Below are positions 23,823 through 30,915 of a DNA stretch of 54,985 nt, one piece after another; within the stretch, counting starts at the first letter, position 1; each line of letters begins with the position of its first letter. Origin of the DNA: Candidatus Nealsoniibacteriota bacterium. GTDB taxonomy: Bacteria > Patescibacteriota > Minisyncoccia > Minisyncoccales > GWA2-38-27. Below the pieces are notes generated by a model, which saw nothing but the letters and a program-made list of their open reading frames with translations, was not told the DNA's origin and ran no database searches. The DNA is taken from contig JAUWWC010000004.1 of NCBI GenBank assembly GCA_030617105.1, positions 1-54,985 on the forward strand, in the 5' to 3' direction. Both the position numbers and the translations under genes were made by a program.

Positions 23823-23861
23823 AAATGCAACTTTAAAACTTCATATTAAAAGGAGAAGATT

Positions 23862-24785
23862 ATGGAAGCGAAAAAGATTACGATTGCTTGTTTTGTTGGC
23901 GGAGCTCTTTGCGTTGCTGTTGCTTTGATGTGTGCTCCAATGTTCTGGTGGTTAGGGTTGTTAGCAGGAATGGCAGGCGGTTATCTTAGCTATGAATTCC
24001 GAGAAGTGCTACGGGCAATTCCAATAGCGTGGCGTAAAAGTCGTAGAGGTGTTAGTAATTGGTGGTTGGATACAGACAAGGAAATCAGAAAATGGTTTGC
24101 AGAATCACATCCTATTACCTATTCTTATATGATAATCTTTATCATAATGACTTTAGCGACAGCAACAATAATAGAGATGAAAGAGCCAACGGGTTTGGAA
24201 TTCAGATTTTGGGAGATCATTGAGAGTTTCCTTATTGTCTTTATCTTCGCAACGTTTACTTCCTTCTCTTCGCTACCTATTTTTGGATTAGTCGTTCTTC
24301 TTGCCTTTATTGGTGCAAGGATTGGAGAAAAATGCTTCTGGTTTCCATTTTCTTGGATCGAAAATAAAGAAGCTAAAAAGAAAGCTAAACAACTCCAACA
24401 AGCAGGTTATTCCAAAGCAGCGCTAACGAGGAAGAATTTCTCACGTTGGGTTGTCAAAGGAATTGCTTTAACCATACTATTTTTTGTCTGGACGATGTGG
24501 AAGTACCTAGCTATAGGAATTTGGCTTTTGCTTTGCTTTTGGGGAAGATCTGGATGGGAGTTTTTCAAGCTCATCCATTCAAAGAAACGAGTGCTTTGTG
24601 CAATTGACGGAACAATCGGAGGAGCTATGGCATTTTTCTGCTTCGCCTCCGTATCTCTGACATTTCCTCAGCAAATATTAGTCGTATTCTTTGGAGGACT
24701 TCTTGGTGCAGTAATCGGCGTTCTCAACTATGAGATTGTCTCCAAACGAGTTCTGCATTTAGCTCCAGCAGTAAACAACACATAA
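23862..24785 (+). CDS. Polytopic membrane protein of unknown function (307 aa)
   Basis: Not recognised. Hydrophobic segments lie near residues 8-22, 25-45, 82-102, 118-150, 198-228 and 245-290, with charged cytoplasmic loops (WRKSRRGVSNWW, ENKEAKKKAKQLQQAGYSK). A strong AAAGGAG precedes the ATG. It has its own terminator 25 nt after the stop. It is the first plus-strand gene of the element. Confidence 0.75.
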   Translation: MEAKKITIACFVGGALCVAVALMCAPMFWWLGLLAGMAGGYLSYEFREVLRAIPIAWRKSRRGVSNWWLDTDKEIRKWFAESHPITYSYMIIFIIMTLATATIIEMKEPTGLEFRFWEIIESFLIVFIFATFTSFSSLPIFGLVVLLAFIGARIGEKCFWFPFSWIENKEAKKKAKQLQQAGYSKAALTRKNFSRWVVKGIALTILFFVWTMWKYLAIGIWLLLCFWGRSGWEFFKLIHSKKRVLCAIDGTIGGAMAFFCFASVSLTFPQQILVVFFGGLLGAVIGVLNYEIVSKRVLHLAPAVNNT

Positions 24786-24809
24786 TTGTTCAAGCTCAAA
24801 AAAGAGCTT

Positions 24810-24850
24810 AAAGGATATAGAAGAAATAAATAACTTCTATGTCCTTTTTT
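24810..24850 (+). terminator. Terminator of the 307-aa membrane gene
   Basis: A 14-bp stem (AAAGGATATAGAAG / CTTCTATGTCCTTT, one G-U) is followed by TTTTTTC. Confidence 0.9.
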
Positions 24851-25036
24851 CTTGAATAAGAAAAAGAAAGTAATATGAGAGTTATAGCGATCTCATAGGT
24901 TAGTTATTAGTTAGTTGTTAGTTAGTTGTTAATGTAATTTGAGAGTCTTTAAGCATAAACATACCTAAGGTTTATAGGGTTTAAAGGAAAAACAGAGAGG
25001 CAAGAGAACCTCTTTTTCTTTTTTCTGGGTTTTGAC

Positions 25037-25065
25037 TTGAAAAATATTAACTCATTTGTTAATAT
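25037..25065 (+). promoter_or_regulatory. Promoter of the structured-RNA leader
   Basis: TTGAAA (25037-25042), a 17-bp spacer and TAATAT (25060-25065). Transcription would begin about 26 nt before the structured region. Confidence 0.6.
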
Positions 25066-25097
25066 AGAATTAGAATTAAATAGCCTAAGTCCTTTAT

Positions 25098-25193
25098 GGA
25101 TATGGCATAAAAACCGGTGAAGGACAGACAGCTCCTCGTTCAGAGCACCTTCACCGGTCATATCCCGAAAGGGGTATGGGTAGCGAAAGCTAT
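25098..25193 (+). ncRNA. Candidate structured RNA / cis-regulatory leader
   Basis: Helices: GGATATG (25098-25104) with CATATCC (25159-25165), enclosing an 11-bp perfect stem ACCGGTGAAGG (25113-25123) with CCTTCACCGGT (25148-25158). Inside is GCTC/GAGC. Two GAAA-tetraloop hairpins follow: ATATCCC-GAAA-GGGGTAT (25160-25177) and GTAGC-GAAA-GCTAT (25180-25193). The outer helix and the first GAAA hairpin share bases, so they are mutually exclusive, as in a switch. No known riboswitch class is recognised. Small membrane-protein genes follow. Confidence 0.6.
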
Positions 25194-25235
25194 CGCTGGC
25201 GGGGAGCTTTGTGTTTTCCAGGCCAGCAAACAGAC

Positions 25236-25391
25236 ATGTCTCCTAATATGAGAGTATCTTTCATAATCTTAAAACTTCCTCTTGTATATTTATTTATAGC
25301 CAGCTTGATAGATCATGAATATTTCTCTGCCGTGATAATCGCCTTATTGTTCTTAGGAGTCTGTGTAATGGAAAAGCATTGGAATAGATAA
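25236..25391 (+). CDS. Small membrane protein (51 aa)
   Basis: Function unknown. It begins MSPNMRVSFIILKL, has two hydrophobic stretches and ends MEKHWNR. Start codon is uncertain (25236 or 25248) because no clear Shine-Dalgarno exists. An upstream open part overlaps the structured RNA and is unlikely to be coding. Confidence 0.45.
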   Translation: MSPNMRVSFIILKLPLVYLFIASLIDHEYFSAVIIALLFLGVCVMEKHWNR

Positions 25392-25407
25392 TTAAAAGAC
25401 AATTAAC

Positions 25408-25611
25408 ATGATATTGATACCTGTTCCCTCTTGGTTTATAAAACTTGTAATTGCCGCATTCATTTTAGGAGCTGTACCTCTCCTGTTGGCTGAATGGCTT
25501 GTTGAAGGAGGAATAGATACCTTGATGGGTAAAATAGTATTTGTCCTCGGGATCACTATAGAGGTGACTCTGATTTTCTTCCTGGTTGACAGGATGACTA
25601 AGAATAAATAG
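25408..25611 (+). CDS. Small two-span membrane protein (67 aa)
   Basis: Function unknown. Two hydrophobic segments (VIAAFILGAVPLLLAEWL and FVLGITIEVTLIFFLV) are separated by a short loop, with a basic end. It is 16 nt after the preceding small gene and 25 nt before the next, probably one transcript. Confidence 0.55.
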   Translation: MILIPVPSWFIKLVIAAFILGAVPLLLAEWLVEGGIDTLMGKIVFVLGITIEVTLIFFLVDRMTKNK

Positions 25612-25636
25612 AAAAAATCTAAATCTAAATAAATCT

Positions 25637-25885
25637 ATGACTGAATTTATAGGAGGAATAGTAATATTAATCATTCCGTTATTGATAGTTTTTATCTTGC
25701 TCATTAAATGGCAAAGAGATTATAAGGCAACAAAGAAAATTCTTGTTTTGTATGATAAAAGAACAAAGTATTGGATTATTTTTCTTATAGTTTCACTGGC
25801 TATAATGTTTATAATTGCTATCCGGTTAGATTATTCTGTACCGATTCAACTTAAACAATGGAATCCCAATGCCTGGCACGGCTAA
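25637..25885 (+). CDS. Small two-span membrane protein (82 aa)
   Basis: Function unknown. Hydrophobic at about residues 4-24 and 48-67 (IIFLIVSLAIMFIIAI) with a basic loop between (KWQRDYKATKK). It is the third of three consecutive tiny membrane ORFs between the structured RNA and the defence-like cluster. Confidence 0.55.
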   Translation: MTEFIGGIVILIIPLLIVFILLIKWQRDYKATKKILVLYDKRTKYWIIFLIVSLAIMFIIAIRLDYSVPIQLKQWNPNAWHG

Positions 25886-26004
25886 ATTATTAACTCATAC
25901 AGCTTCAGAAATTCCAGATGCAGGAATTCAATAATAATGGTTGTCAATCAATCTATTAAATATCGCCAGGCGAAATCTTATCGGTTTCGTCTTTTAATTT
26001 TGGC

Positions 26005-26033
26005 GTGACAAACTATGACATTTGGTATATACT
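26005..26033 (+). promoter_or_regulatory. Leaderless promoter of the defence-like cluster
   Basis: GTGACA (26005-26010), a 17-bp spacer and TATACT (26028-26033). The ATG of the HTH gene is 6 nt after the hexamer. Confidence 0.7.
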
Positions 26034-26039
26034 GAAAAT

Positions 26040-26219
26040 ATGGATAAGCTATTTACCCTCAAAGAAACAGCTAAGCTATTGCGAGTCAGTGAACGCACCA
26101 TAATGCGCTATCTTAAATCCGGGAAGTTAAAAGCTTCGAAACTTGGTCAGTGGAGAATTAAAGAAAGAGAGCTTAATGAGTTTTTAAATCAATATTCTAA
26201 CTCAAAGAGGAAAAAATAA
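26040..26219 (+). CDS. Excisionase/MerR-type helix-turn-helix protein (59 aa)
   Basis: A DNA-binding protein: LFTLKETAKLLRVSERTIMR then YLKSGKLKASKLGQWRIKE is the classic excisionase-family winged HTH. I chose the ATG at 26040 because it lies 6 nt after the -10. An upstream non-ATG start would overlap the promoter. It is the first gene of the cluster and ends 1 nt before a methyltransferase, so it may act like a controller (C) protein of restriction systems or as the element's excisionase. Confidence 0.85.
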   Translation: MDKLFTLKETAKLLRVSERTIMRYLKSGKLKASKLGQWRIKERELNEFLNQYSNSKRKK

Positions 26220-26220
26220 T

Positions 26221-27273
26221 ATGGTGTCAAATTTAATGACAAATATAAAATTTGAAAAGATTGATAGTGTCAACAATCCTAATTCTATTCATGGAATATA
26301 CCCGTATAGGGGTAAAATATCTGCTATTGATGTAGAACAAGTAATCAGACAGCTTCCCAGGAAAGGTATTTTATTAGATCCTTTCTGTGGATCAGGAACA
26401 ATAGTTTATGAAGCACAAAAAAGAGACATTAAGGCAATTGGTGTAGAATTAAATCCACTTGCTGTAGATATTGCTAGAGCAAAAATATATCTTGATTCAA
26501 AAGCCAATGTTATTAAAGAGGCCGAACAGATTATTAAAAAAGCGAAAGCAATAAAACAATTTAAAAAAATGCCTCAACAGGCATTGAGACATTTTCATTT
26601 TGAAACCGCTGAAGAGATTATGCGAGTAGCGAAATTTTTTAATGAGATGTCCGATTACCTAAAAGCAGTATTTTATGGAAGCGTAGCATTAGCTGCAAGA
26701 GGATGTAACGGTTATAAGTGGACTTCGAGTACAGTTGGGAAAGATATAAATCCTAAAATCAAAATTGATTTCTATAAAAAATTTATTTATAAGACAAAGA
26801 AACATTTTCATCCAGTGGAGCATAATGGAAGCGAGATATTCTTTCATGATGCCCGGAAATTAACAGAAATATTACCTAGGAACTCGATAGATTATGTATT
26901 TACTAGTCCTCCGTATTTCGACTGCTTAAACTATACTGCCTATTATGCGAAGATTATTTATACGATTTTTGGACAAGATAGGCTACGCATTAAAAATTCG
27001 CTTATACAAAATTACAGTGCATATATTGATGATATGAAGACGGTACTGGATGAATTAAATGCTGTTTGCAAGAAGGGAGCGTTAATTATTTTTGTAGTCG
27101 GTGATAAAAAAGTTCATGGCAAGACCATCAATGGAGGACAGTTTTTTAAAAAAATAAGTCCGTTTGAGCGGTGCCGGATTGTTGAGCGCGAATATACAGG
27201 AAGTAGCTCGCAAATATTCGATAAATTAAATAAGACAAAGCGTAAAGAGCAAATAATAATTTGGGCAAAATAA
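26221..27273 (+). CDS. DNA methyltransferase (motif I first), cluster M1
   Basis: A 350-aa SAM-dependent DNA methyltransferase. Motif I LLDPFCGSGT is at 51-60, the acidic motif II follows in GVELNPLAVD, and the catalytic TSPPYFDCLNY lies about 170 residues later. An N4-cytosine or N6-adenine target cannot be told apart. The motif order differs from the next gene, so the two are not recent duplicates. Two methylases side by side are typical where each strand of an asymmetric site is modified separately. Confidence 0.9.
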   Translation: MVSNLMTNIKFEKIDSVNNPNSIHGIYPYRGKISAIDVEQVIRQLPRKGILLDPFCGSGTIVYEAQKRDIKAIGVELNPLAVDIARAKIYLDSKANVIKEAEQIIKKAKAIKQFKKMPQQALRHFHFETAEEIMRVAKFFNEMSDYLKAVFYGSVALAARGCNGYKWTSSTVGKDINPKIKIDFYKKFIYKTKKHFHPVEHNGSEIFFHDARKLTEILPRNSIDYVFTSPPYFDCLNYTAYYAKIIYTIFGQDRLRIKNSLIQNYSAYIDDMKTVLDELNAVCKKGALIIFVVGDKKVHGKTINGGQFFKKISPFERCRIVEREYTGSSSQIFDKLNKTKRKEQIIIWAK

Positions 27274-27282
27274 CTAAAAATT

Positions 27283-28134
27283 ATGGAAAAAGGTAAGAAA
27301 AAAAATGAACTTAATATTGCAGGAGCAAAAATCTATATAAAAGATGCTCGAAAGATGACAGAGCTACTAGATGAAAGCGTGCATCTTGTTATTACCAGTC
27401 CTCCTTATTGGACATTAAAGGATTATAAGAATGATAATCAAATAGGTTTTGGGAGTAGATCGTATAAAGAATACATCAATAATCTTAATAAGGTCTGGAC
27501 CGAATGTGTCCGAGTGTTAGTTCCCGATGGAAAAGTATGTATTAACATTATGCCTTTTCTTCTAACAGGAAAAAATGCAAGGTTTGATCGGAGAGAGACA
27601 AGGCTTGTTCTGAGTGATTTAGATCAGTTTATGAATAGTACTAAGCAGATGTATCATTTCGGATTGTATATTTGGGACAAAAGAAAGATTGCGAGATTTA
27701 GTTCTTTTGGCAGTTATCCCTATCCTCCAAACATATTTTCGACTTACCCGTACGAATGGATCTTTATTTTTTCTAAAAAAGGCAAACGGCCGCCTGCTAA
27801 CAAGGAAAATAAAGAACTGTCCAGAATTACCCATAAGGAGTGGGAAGAGTGGGCTATAAATTCTATTTGGGAAATGCAACCCGCAAAAGCTAAATCAGAA
27901 AAGCATCCAGCACCATTTCCAGAGGAACTTCCTTATAGGCTTATTAAGCTATACAGCTTTGTTGGGGATACAGTTCTAGATCCTTTTTTAGGCACTGGTA
28001 CTACTGCAAAAGTTGCCTTAGATTTAAATAGAAAAGCGATAGGATATGAGATAAACAAAAAATATCTATCACTAATAAAGAGGAAGCTTTCTAAAACCAC
28101 CAATCGATCTAATCAGGACCATGAAGTTTTTTAA
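27283..28134 (+). CDS. DNA methyltransferase (beta-type motif order), cluster M2
   Basis: A 283-aa DNA methyltransferase with the catalytic TSPPYW at 38-43 before motif I DPFLGTGTTA at about 233-242, the beta-class order. TSPPY often indicates N4-cytosine or N6-adenine specificity. It starts 9 nt after M1, and its last 14 nt overlap the next gene, so the operon is tight. Confidence 0.9.
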   Translation: MEKGKKKNELNIAGAKIYIKDARKMTELLDESVHLVITSPPYWTLKDYKNDNQIGFGSRSYKEYINNLNKVWTECVRVLVPDGKVCINIMPFLLTGKNARFDRRETRLVLSDLDQFMNSTKQMYHFGLYIWDKRKIARFSSFGSYPYPPNIFSTYPYEWIFIFSKKGKRPPANKENKELSRITHKEWEEWAINSIWEMQPAKAKSEKHPAPFPEELPYRLIKLYSFVGDTVLDPFLGTGTTAKVALDLNRKAIGYEINKKYLSLIKRKLSKTTNRSNQDHEVF

Positions 28135-28633
28135 GTTACCACAAAAAGTGAACGTTGCAATTCGAGCAAACATTGATAATCTGCTCAAGGGGAAATTTGA
28201 TGGCTCTTATTCAGATTTTTTAGTTAGAAATTTGAATACAAAAAGAGACTTGATTATCTTTACTGCACATTACATAAGTAGTAGAAGTAAATATGTCTAT
28301 TCCGTAGAGGCAAAATATTTTTATGGGCATAGAGCCAAAAGAATCGATGCTGTGTTTTATAAAAAGGGTGAATTATTTTTATTTAAATTTGTAAATAATA
28401 AGTCTACTTTAAACAAAAAAGCGTTGGGGTTGGACTTACTACTTACTGATATGACTAGATGCCATCAAAATATTACCATAACAGGATGTCTGATTCTTAG
28501 CTTTGATTTCAGAGAGGACATCTTACGAAACACTCAACAACGTCTTTTAAACAACATCATATTTATCAAGAAGGATAAGATTTTTGCTACAAAGAAAATA
28601 GATTCAATTTTAGATTTAGCAATAAATTTATAG
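28121..28633 (+). CDS. Unknown cluster protein, possibly nuclease-like (170 aa)
   Basis: Not firmly recognised. The segment SVEAKYFYGHRAKRIDAVFY followed by a strand LFLFKF resembles a PD-(D/E)XK core (Glu, Asp, then x-K), but the usual acidic residue before Lys is Phe. It could be a degenerate nuclease subunit or DNA-recognition protein. Overlap with M2 and a 3-nt gap to the next gene show it is part of the same operon. Confidence 0.55.
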   Translation: MKFFKLPQKVNVAIRANIDNLLKGKFDGSYSDFLVRNLNTKRDLIIFTAHYISSRSKYVYSVEAKYFYGHRAKRIDAVFYKKGELFLFKFVNNKSTLNKKALGLDLLLTDMTRCHQNITITGCLILSFDFREDILRNTQQRLLNNIIFIKKDKIFATKKIDSILDLAINL

Positions 28634-28636
28634 AAT

Positions 28637-29821
28637 ATGGCTTTTCTAATAAACAGGACGCCTCCGGCACGTTTGAGGTGTTTACAATATCTTCTACAAC
28701 TAATAGATAAAAAATTTGGAAAACACTCTTTTTTCATGGGCAGCGTTATGTTTGATAGAAGTTCAATGAATATTCATAATTTTTGTAAATTACTCATTGA
28801 AGATAAAAGTCTTAACATTAAATACTGCCCCTTTTTAAAGAACCCATTGAGTAAGGCCGGATGTTATTTAACGCAGGCGATTGATAGTGATACAACCAAA
28901 AAGAAAGAGATTAGTAATGCTGTTAACGCCCTTGACGCTCTAGGCTTTATTAGAAGAGAAGGACGAGAATTACAAATTACTGATCTCGGTTTAGAATTCG
29001 CGAGAGCCGATTTTAAGACTCAACAATGGCTCCAAATTATTAGAAAAGCAACTTGTAATTATGGAACAATGGTTGGTCTGTTGTATCAGATTTATAAAAA
29101 AGACGCAGAATTTGACGTATCAAATTTGATTGTTGGTTATCCTAACACAGAAGAGATAGTGAGAATAAAAGGAAAAGCTGTAGAAATTTCCAGTGGTTCA
29201 AAAAGGGATTCAAATACGCGAACAAAATCTTGTCTTCTTGCTTGGGCTACAACTGCTGGATTCATTATCCCTGCATCGCTTATAGGGAAAATAGCGCCTG
29301 ATAAAGCCCACATTGACACAGATGCCTATATTATTCATTCGACCAGAAATGATAGGATTTATAGAAAGGGTGCTTTTCCAAATATTTTTGATAGAAATTT
29401 TATTACAGAAATTCCACTAGACTACAATAATTTAACTAAGAATGTAAGAGCATTAAGAGAGCATAGGCAAGAGGTTTTGAGGCAAGAAACCATGAAATGT
29501 GATGATGTCATTAAAAATCGCAGGCTTGCTATTCTTTACAGCCTTAATAAAGCCTTTCAGGAGAATAAATTACTTAATCTAGAGAGTCTAAAGGAAAAGT
29601 TGTTTGTAAAGCCAGAGTGGTTTGTTGTTAGCAAAGAAGATTTTAATGAAGTGATAGATGTTGAAATAGAAATTGCTTTTATAGCGGGAATTCCCTTTGA
29701 GGTTGAGTCAGGAAAATATTTAAAACCAATAACAGGTCTTAAAGAGTCGGTCCTAATAGCTAACGCACCTTCTCAAGTTATTTCTTACCTTTCCTCTCTG
29801 GTAGAGGAGATTCTTTTATGA
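28637..29821 (+). CDS. Unknown cluster protein with winged-helix segment (394 aa)
   Basis: No family recognised. Around residues 85-120 a winged-helix-like stretch (LDALGFIRREGRELQITDLG) is seen, like those in restriction-enzyme recognition domains. The remainder is mixed alpha/beta without obvious nuclease motifs. It may be the DNA-recognition or structural subunit for the following nuclease. Its stop overlaps that gene's start (ATGA). Confidence 0.6.
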   Translation: MAFLINRTPPARLRCLQYLLQLIDKKFGKHSFFMGSVMFDRSSMNIHNFCKLLIEDKSLNIKYCPFLKNPLSKAGCYLTQAIDSDTTKKKEISNAVNALDALGFIRREGRELQITDLGLEFARADFKTQQWLQIIRKATCNYGTMVGLLYQIYKKDAEFDVSNLIVGYPNTEEIVRIKGKAVEISSGSKRDSNTRTKSCLLAWATTAGFIIPASLIGKIAPDKAHIDTDAYIIHSTRNDRIYRKGAFPNIFDRNFITEIPLDYNNLTKNVRALREHRQEVLRQETMKCDDVIKNRRLAILYSLNKAFQENKLLNLESLKEKLFVKPEWFVVSKEDFNEVIDVEIEIAFIAGIPFEVESGKYLKPITGLKESVLIANAPSQVISYLSSLVEEILL

Positions 29822-30804
29822 AACAAAAATTACGCAAAAACCAAATTGATAATTGTATAAAATTACAAATTGATCGCTGGGGTTATTTACGGGACTTTCT
29901 TCAGAATAAAAGTAGCGAAAAAAGAACATTTTCAATTATTCCTCAAATTGGTTGTATCTCAATCCAAGGAGACAGTTTAATTATTGATGAAACAAAATGT
30001 ATCAAATGTCTGTTTTGTATTACGGGATGTCCAAATACGATAATAATTGATAAGAACTTTAACTTTCTTCCGGCAGAAAAAGGATCTTACGTTAAAAATG
30101 AATTTATAACTGATTACGCTAATAGAATATTTAAAGGTTCTTTGATTACTAGCCCTACTATAGAGGGCCTTAACACAGAGAAGAGATTTAGTTCATTAAG
30201 GGAGTTTACTGAAAGAGATGAAACACAACATATTTCTATTTGGGCGGCAAGGCTCCTACATTATTTATCTGATGATAAAGAGGCTCGCCTGGGATTAGAA
30301 GTAGGTATGTTAATCCAAGAAAAAGATAGGGGAGGCAGAATGGATATCTGTATGTTGTCTAATAACAAAAACCTTTTTATTACTGAAGCAAAAGTGAGTT
30401 TTGAGAAGATGATGCAAGAAGGAAGATATTTGGATCAAATTCTATCCTATCGCAAAGAAACTGAGGAAACCCTTAATAGCTTAAATTTATCTAATTATAA
30501 CCAATATATTTTTCTTTTAATTGATGGGAAAGAAAGTAATTTACTTTATCCCTCTCACAAAGATTGTACCTCTAATGTTGGAGATCAATCTGAACATTTT
30601 TATGAGGTTTTGAAAAAATACAAGATTTTTTTCATTTCCTCCCAAGCTTTATGGGGTTTAGCGCTGAAGAAAATGTTTGTAGATGAAGAGGCGTATTCTC
30701 TAGAAAAGGTATTTAATAAAATTTATCAAAAAGAAAACCTTGGTTTACTTTCCGTTGGTATTATCTCAAATACCAGTGGGATTTATAAAATTGAATACTT
30801 ATAA
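29818..30804 (+). CDS. Ferredoxin-type Fe-S domain fused to PD-(D/E)XK nuclease
   Basis: A 328-aa protein. Residues 61-72 carry CIKCLFCITGCP, the CxxCxxCxxxCP motif of 4Fe-4S ferredoxin domains, preceded by ISIQGDSLIIDETK. A PD-(D/E)XK core follows: Glu161 (GLEVGM), Asp176 (GGRMDICML), Glu190-Ala-Lys192 (FITEAK) and a RecB-type QxxxY (Gln207, Tyr211). The nuclease is therefore probably active. Known Fe-S nucleases (Cas4, AddB) use scattered cysteines. A compact ferredoxin motif before the core is unusual. It is likely the effector of the cluster. Confidence 0.75.
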   Translation: MKQKLRKNQIDNCIKLQIDRWGYLRDFLQNKSSEKRTFSIIPQIGCISIQGDSLIIDETKCIKCLFCITGCPNTIIIDKNFNFLPAEKGSYVKNEFITDYANRIFKGSLITSPTIEGLNTEKRFSSLREFTERDETQHISIWAARLLHYLSDDKEARLGLEVGMLIQEKDRGGRMDICMLSNNKNLFITEAKVSFEKMMQEGRYLDQILSYRKETEETLNSLNLSNYNQYIFLLIDGKESNLLYPSHKDCTSNVGDQSEHFYEVLKKYKIFFISSQALWGLALKKMFVDEEAYSLEKVFNKIYQKENLGLLSVGIISNTSGIYKIEYL

Positions 30805-30873
30805 TCATTAGCGCTTATACAACTATTTAAAGAAATAATTAAGACTTAGAGAAATTTTTAAAAGAGAATTCAA

Positions 30874-30915
30874 ATGACAAAAGAAGAAAAAAATAATTCA
30901 GCATTCTATGCCTGA
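30874..30915 (+). CDS. 13-aa upstream ORF overlapping the PHP-ATPase start
   Basis: MTKEEKNNSAFYA with AAAGAGA before its ATG. Its stop codon overlaps the first codons of the PHP-ATPase (8-nt overlap), which itself has no ribosome site. Translation coupling is plausible. Confidence 0.4.
   Translation: MTKEEKNNSAFYA

Larger units (their letters stand above)
23319..23861. other. 543-bp regulatory intergenic region between divergent halves of the element
   Basis: No convincing gene. A weak plus-strand 26-codon ORF (23458-23538) is the only coding candidate. The region holds the leader of the minus-strand unit, a duplicated 9-mer, a hairpin (AACACGAA/TTCGTGTT, 23617-23637), a terminator and a palindrome before the plus-strand membrane gene. 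Confidence 0.6.

Noticed and set aside
24890-24935. TTAGT-rich short tandem repeat
   Set aside because: Simple-sequence repeat with imperfect units. No evidence of CRISPR or origin function.
24949-25161. 70-codon minus-strand ORF antisense to the structured RNA
   Set aside because: No ribosome site, low protein-like quality, and it is explained by the strong hairpins on the plus strand.
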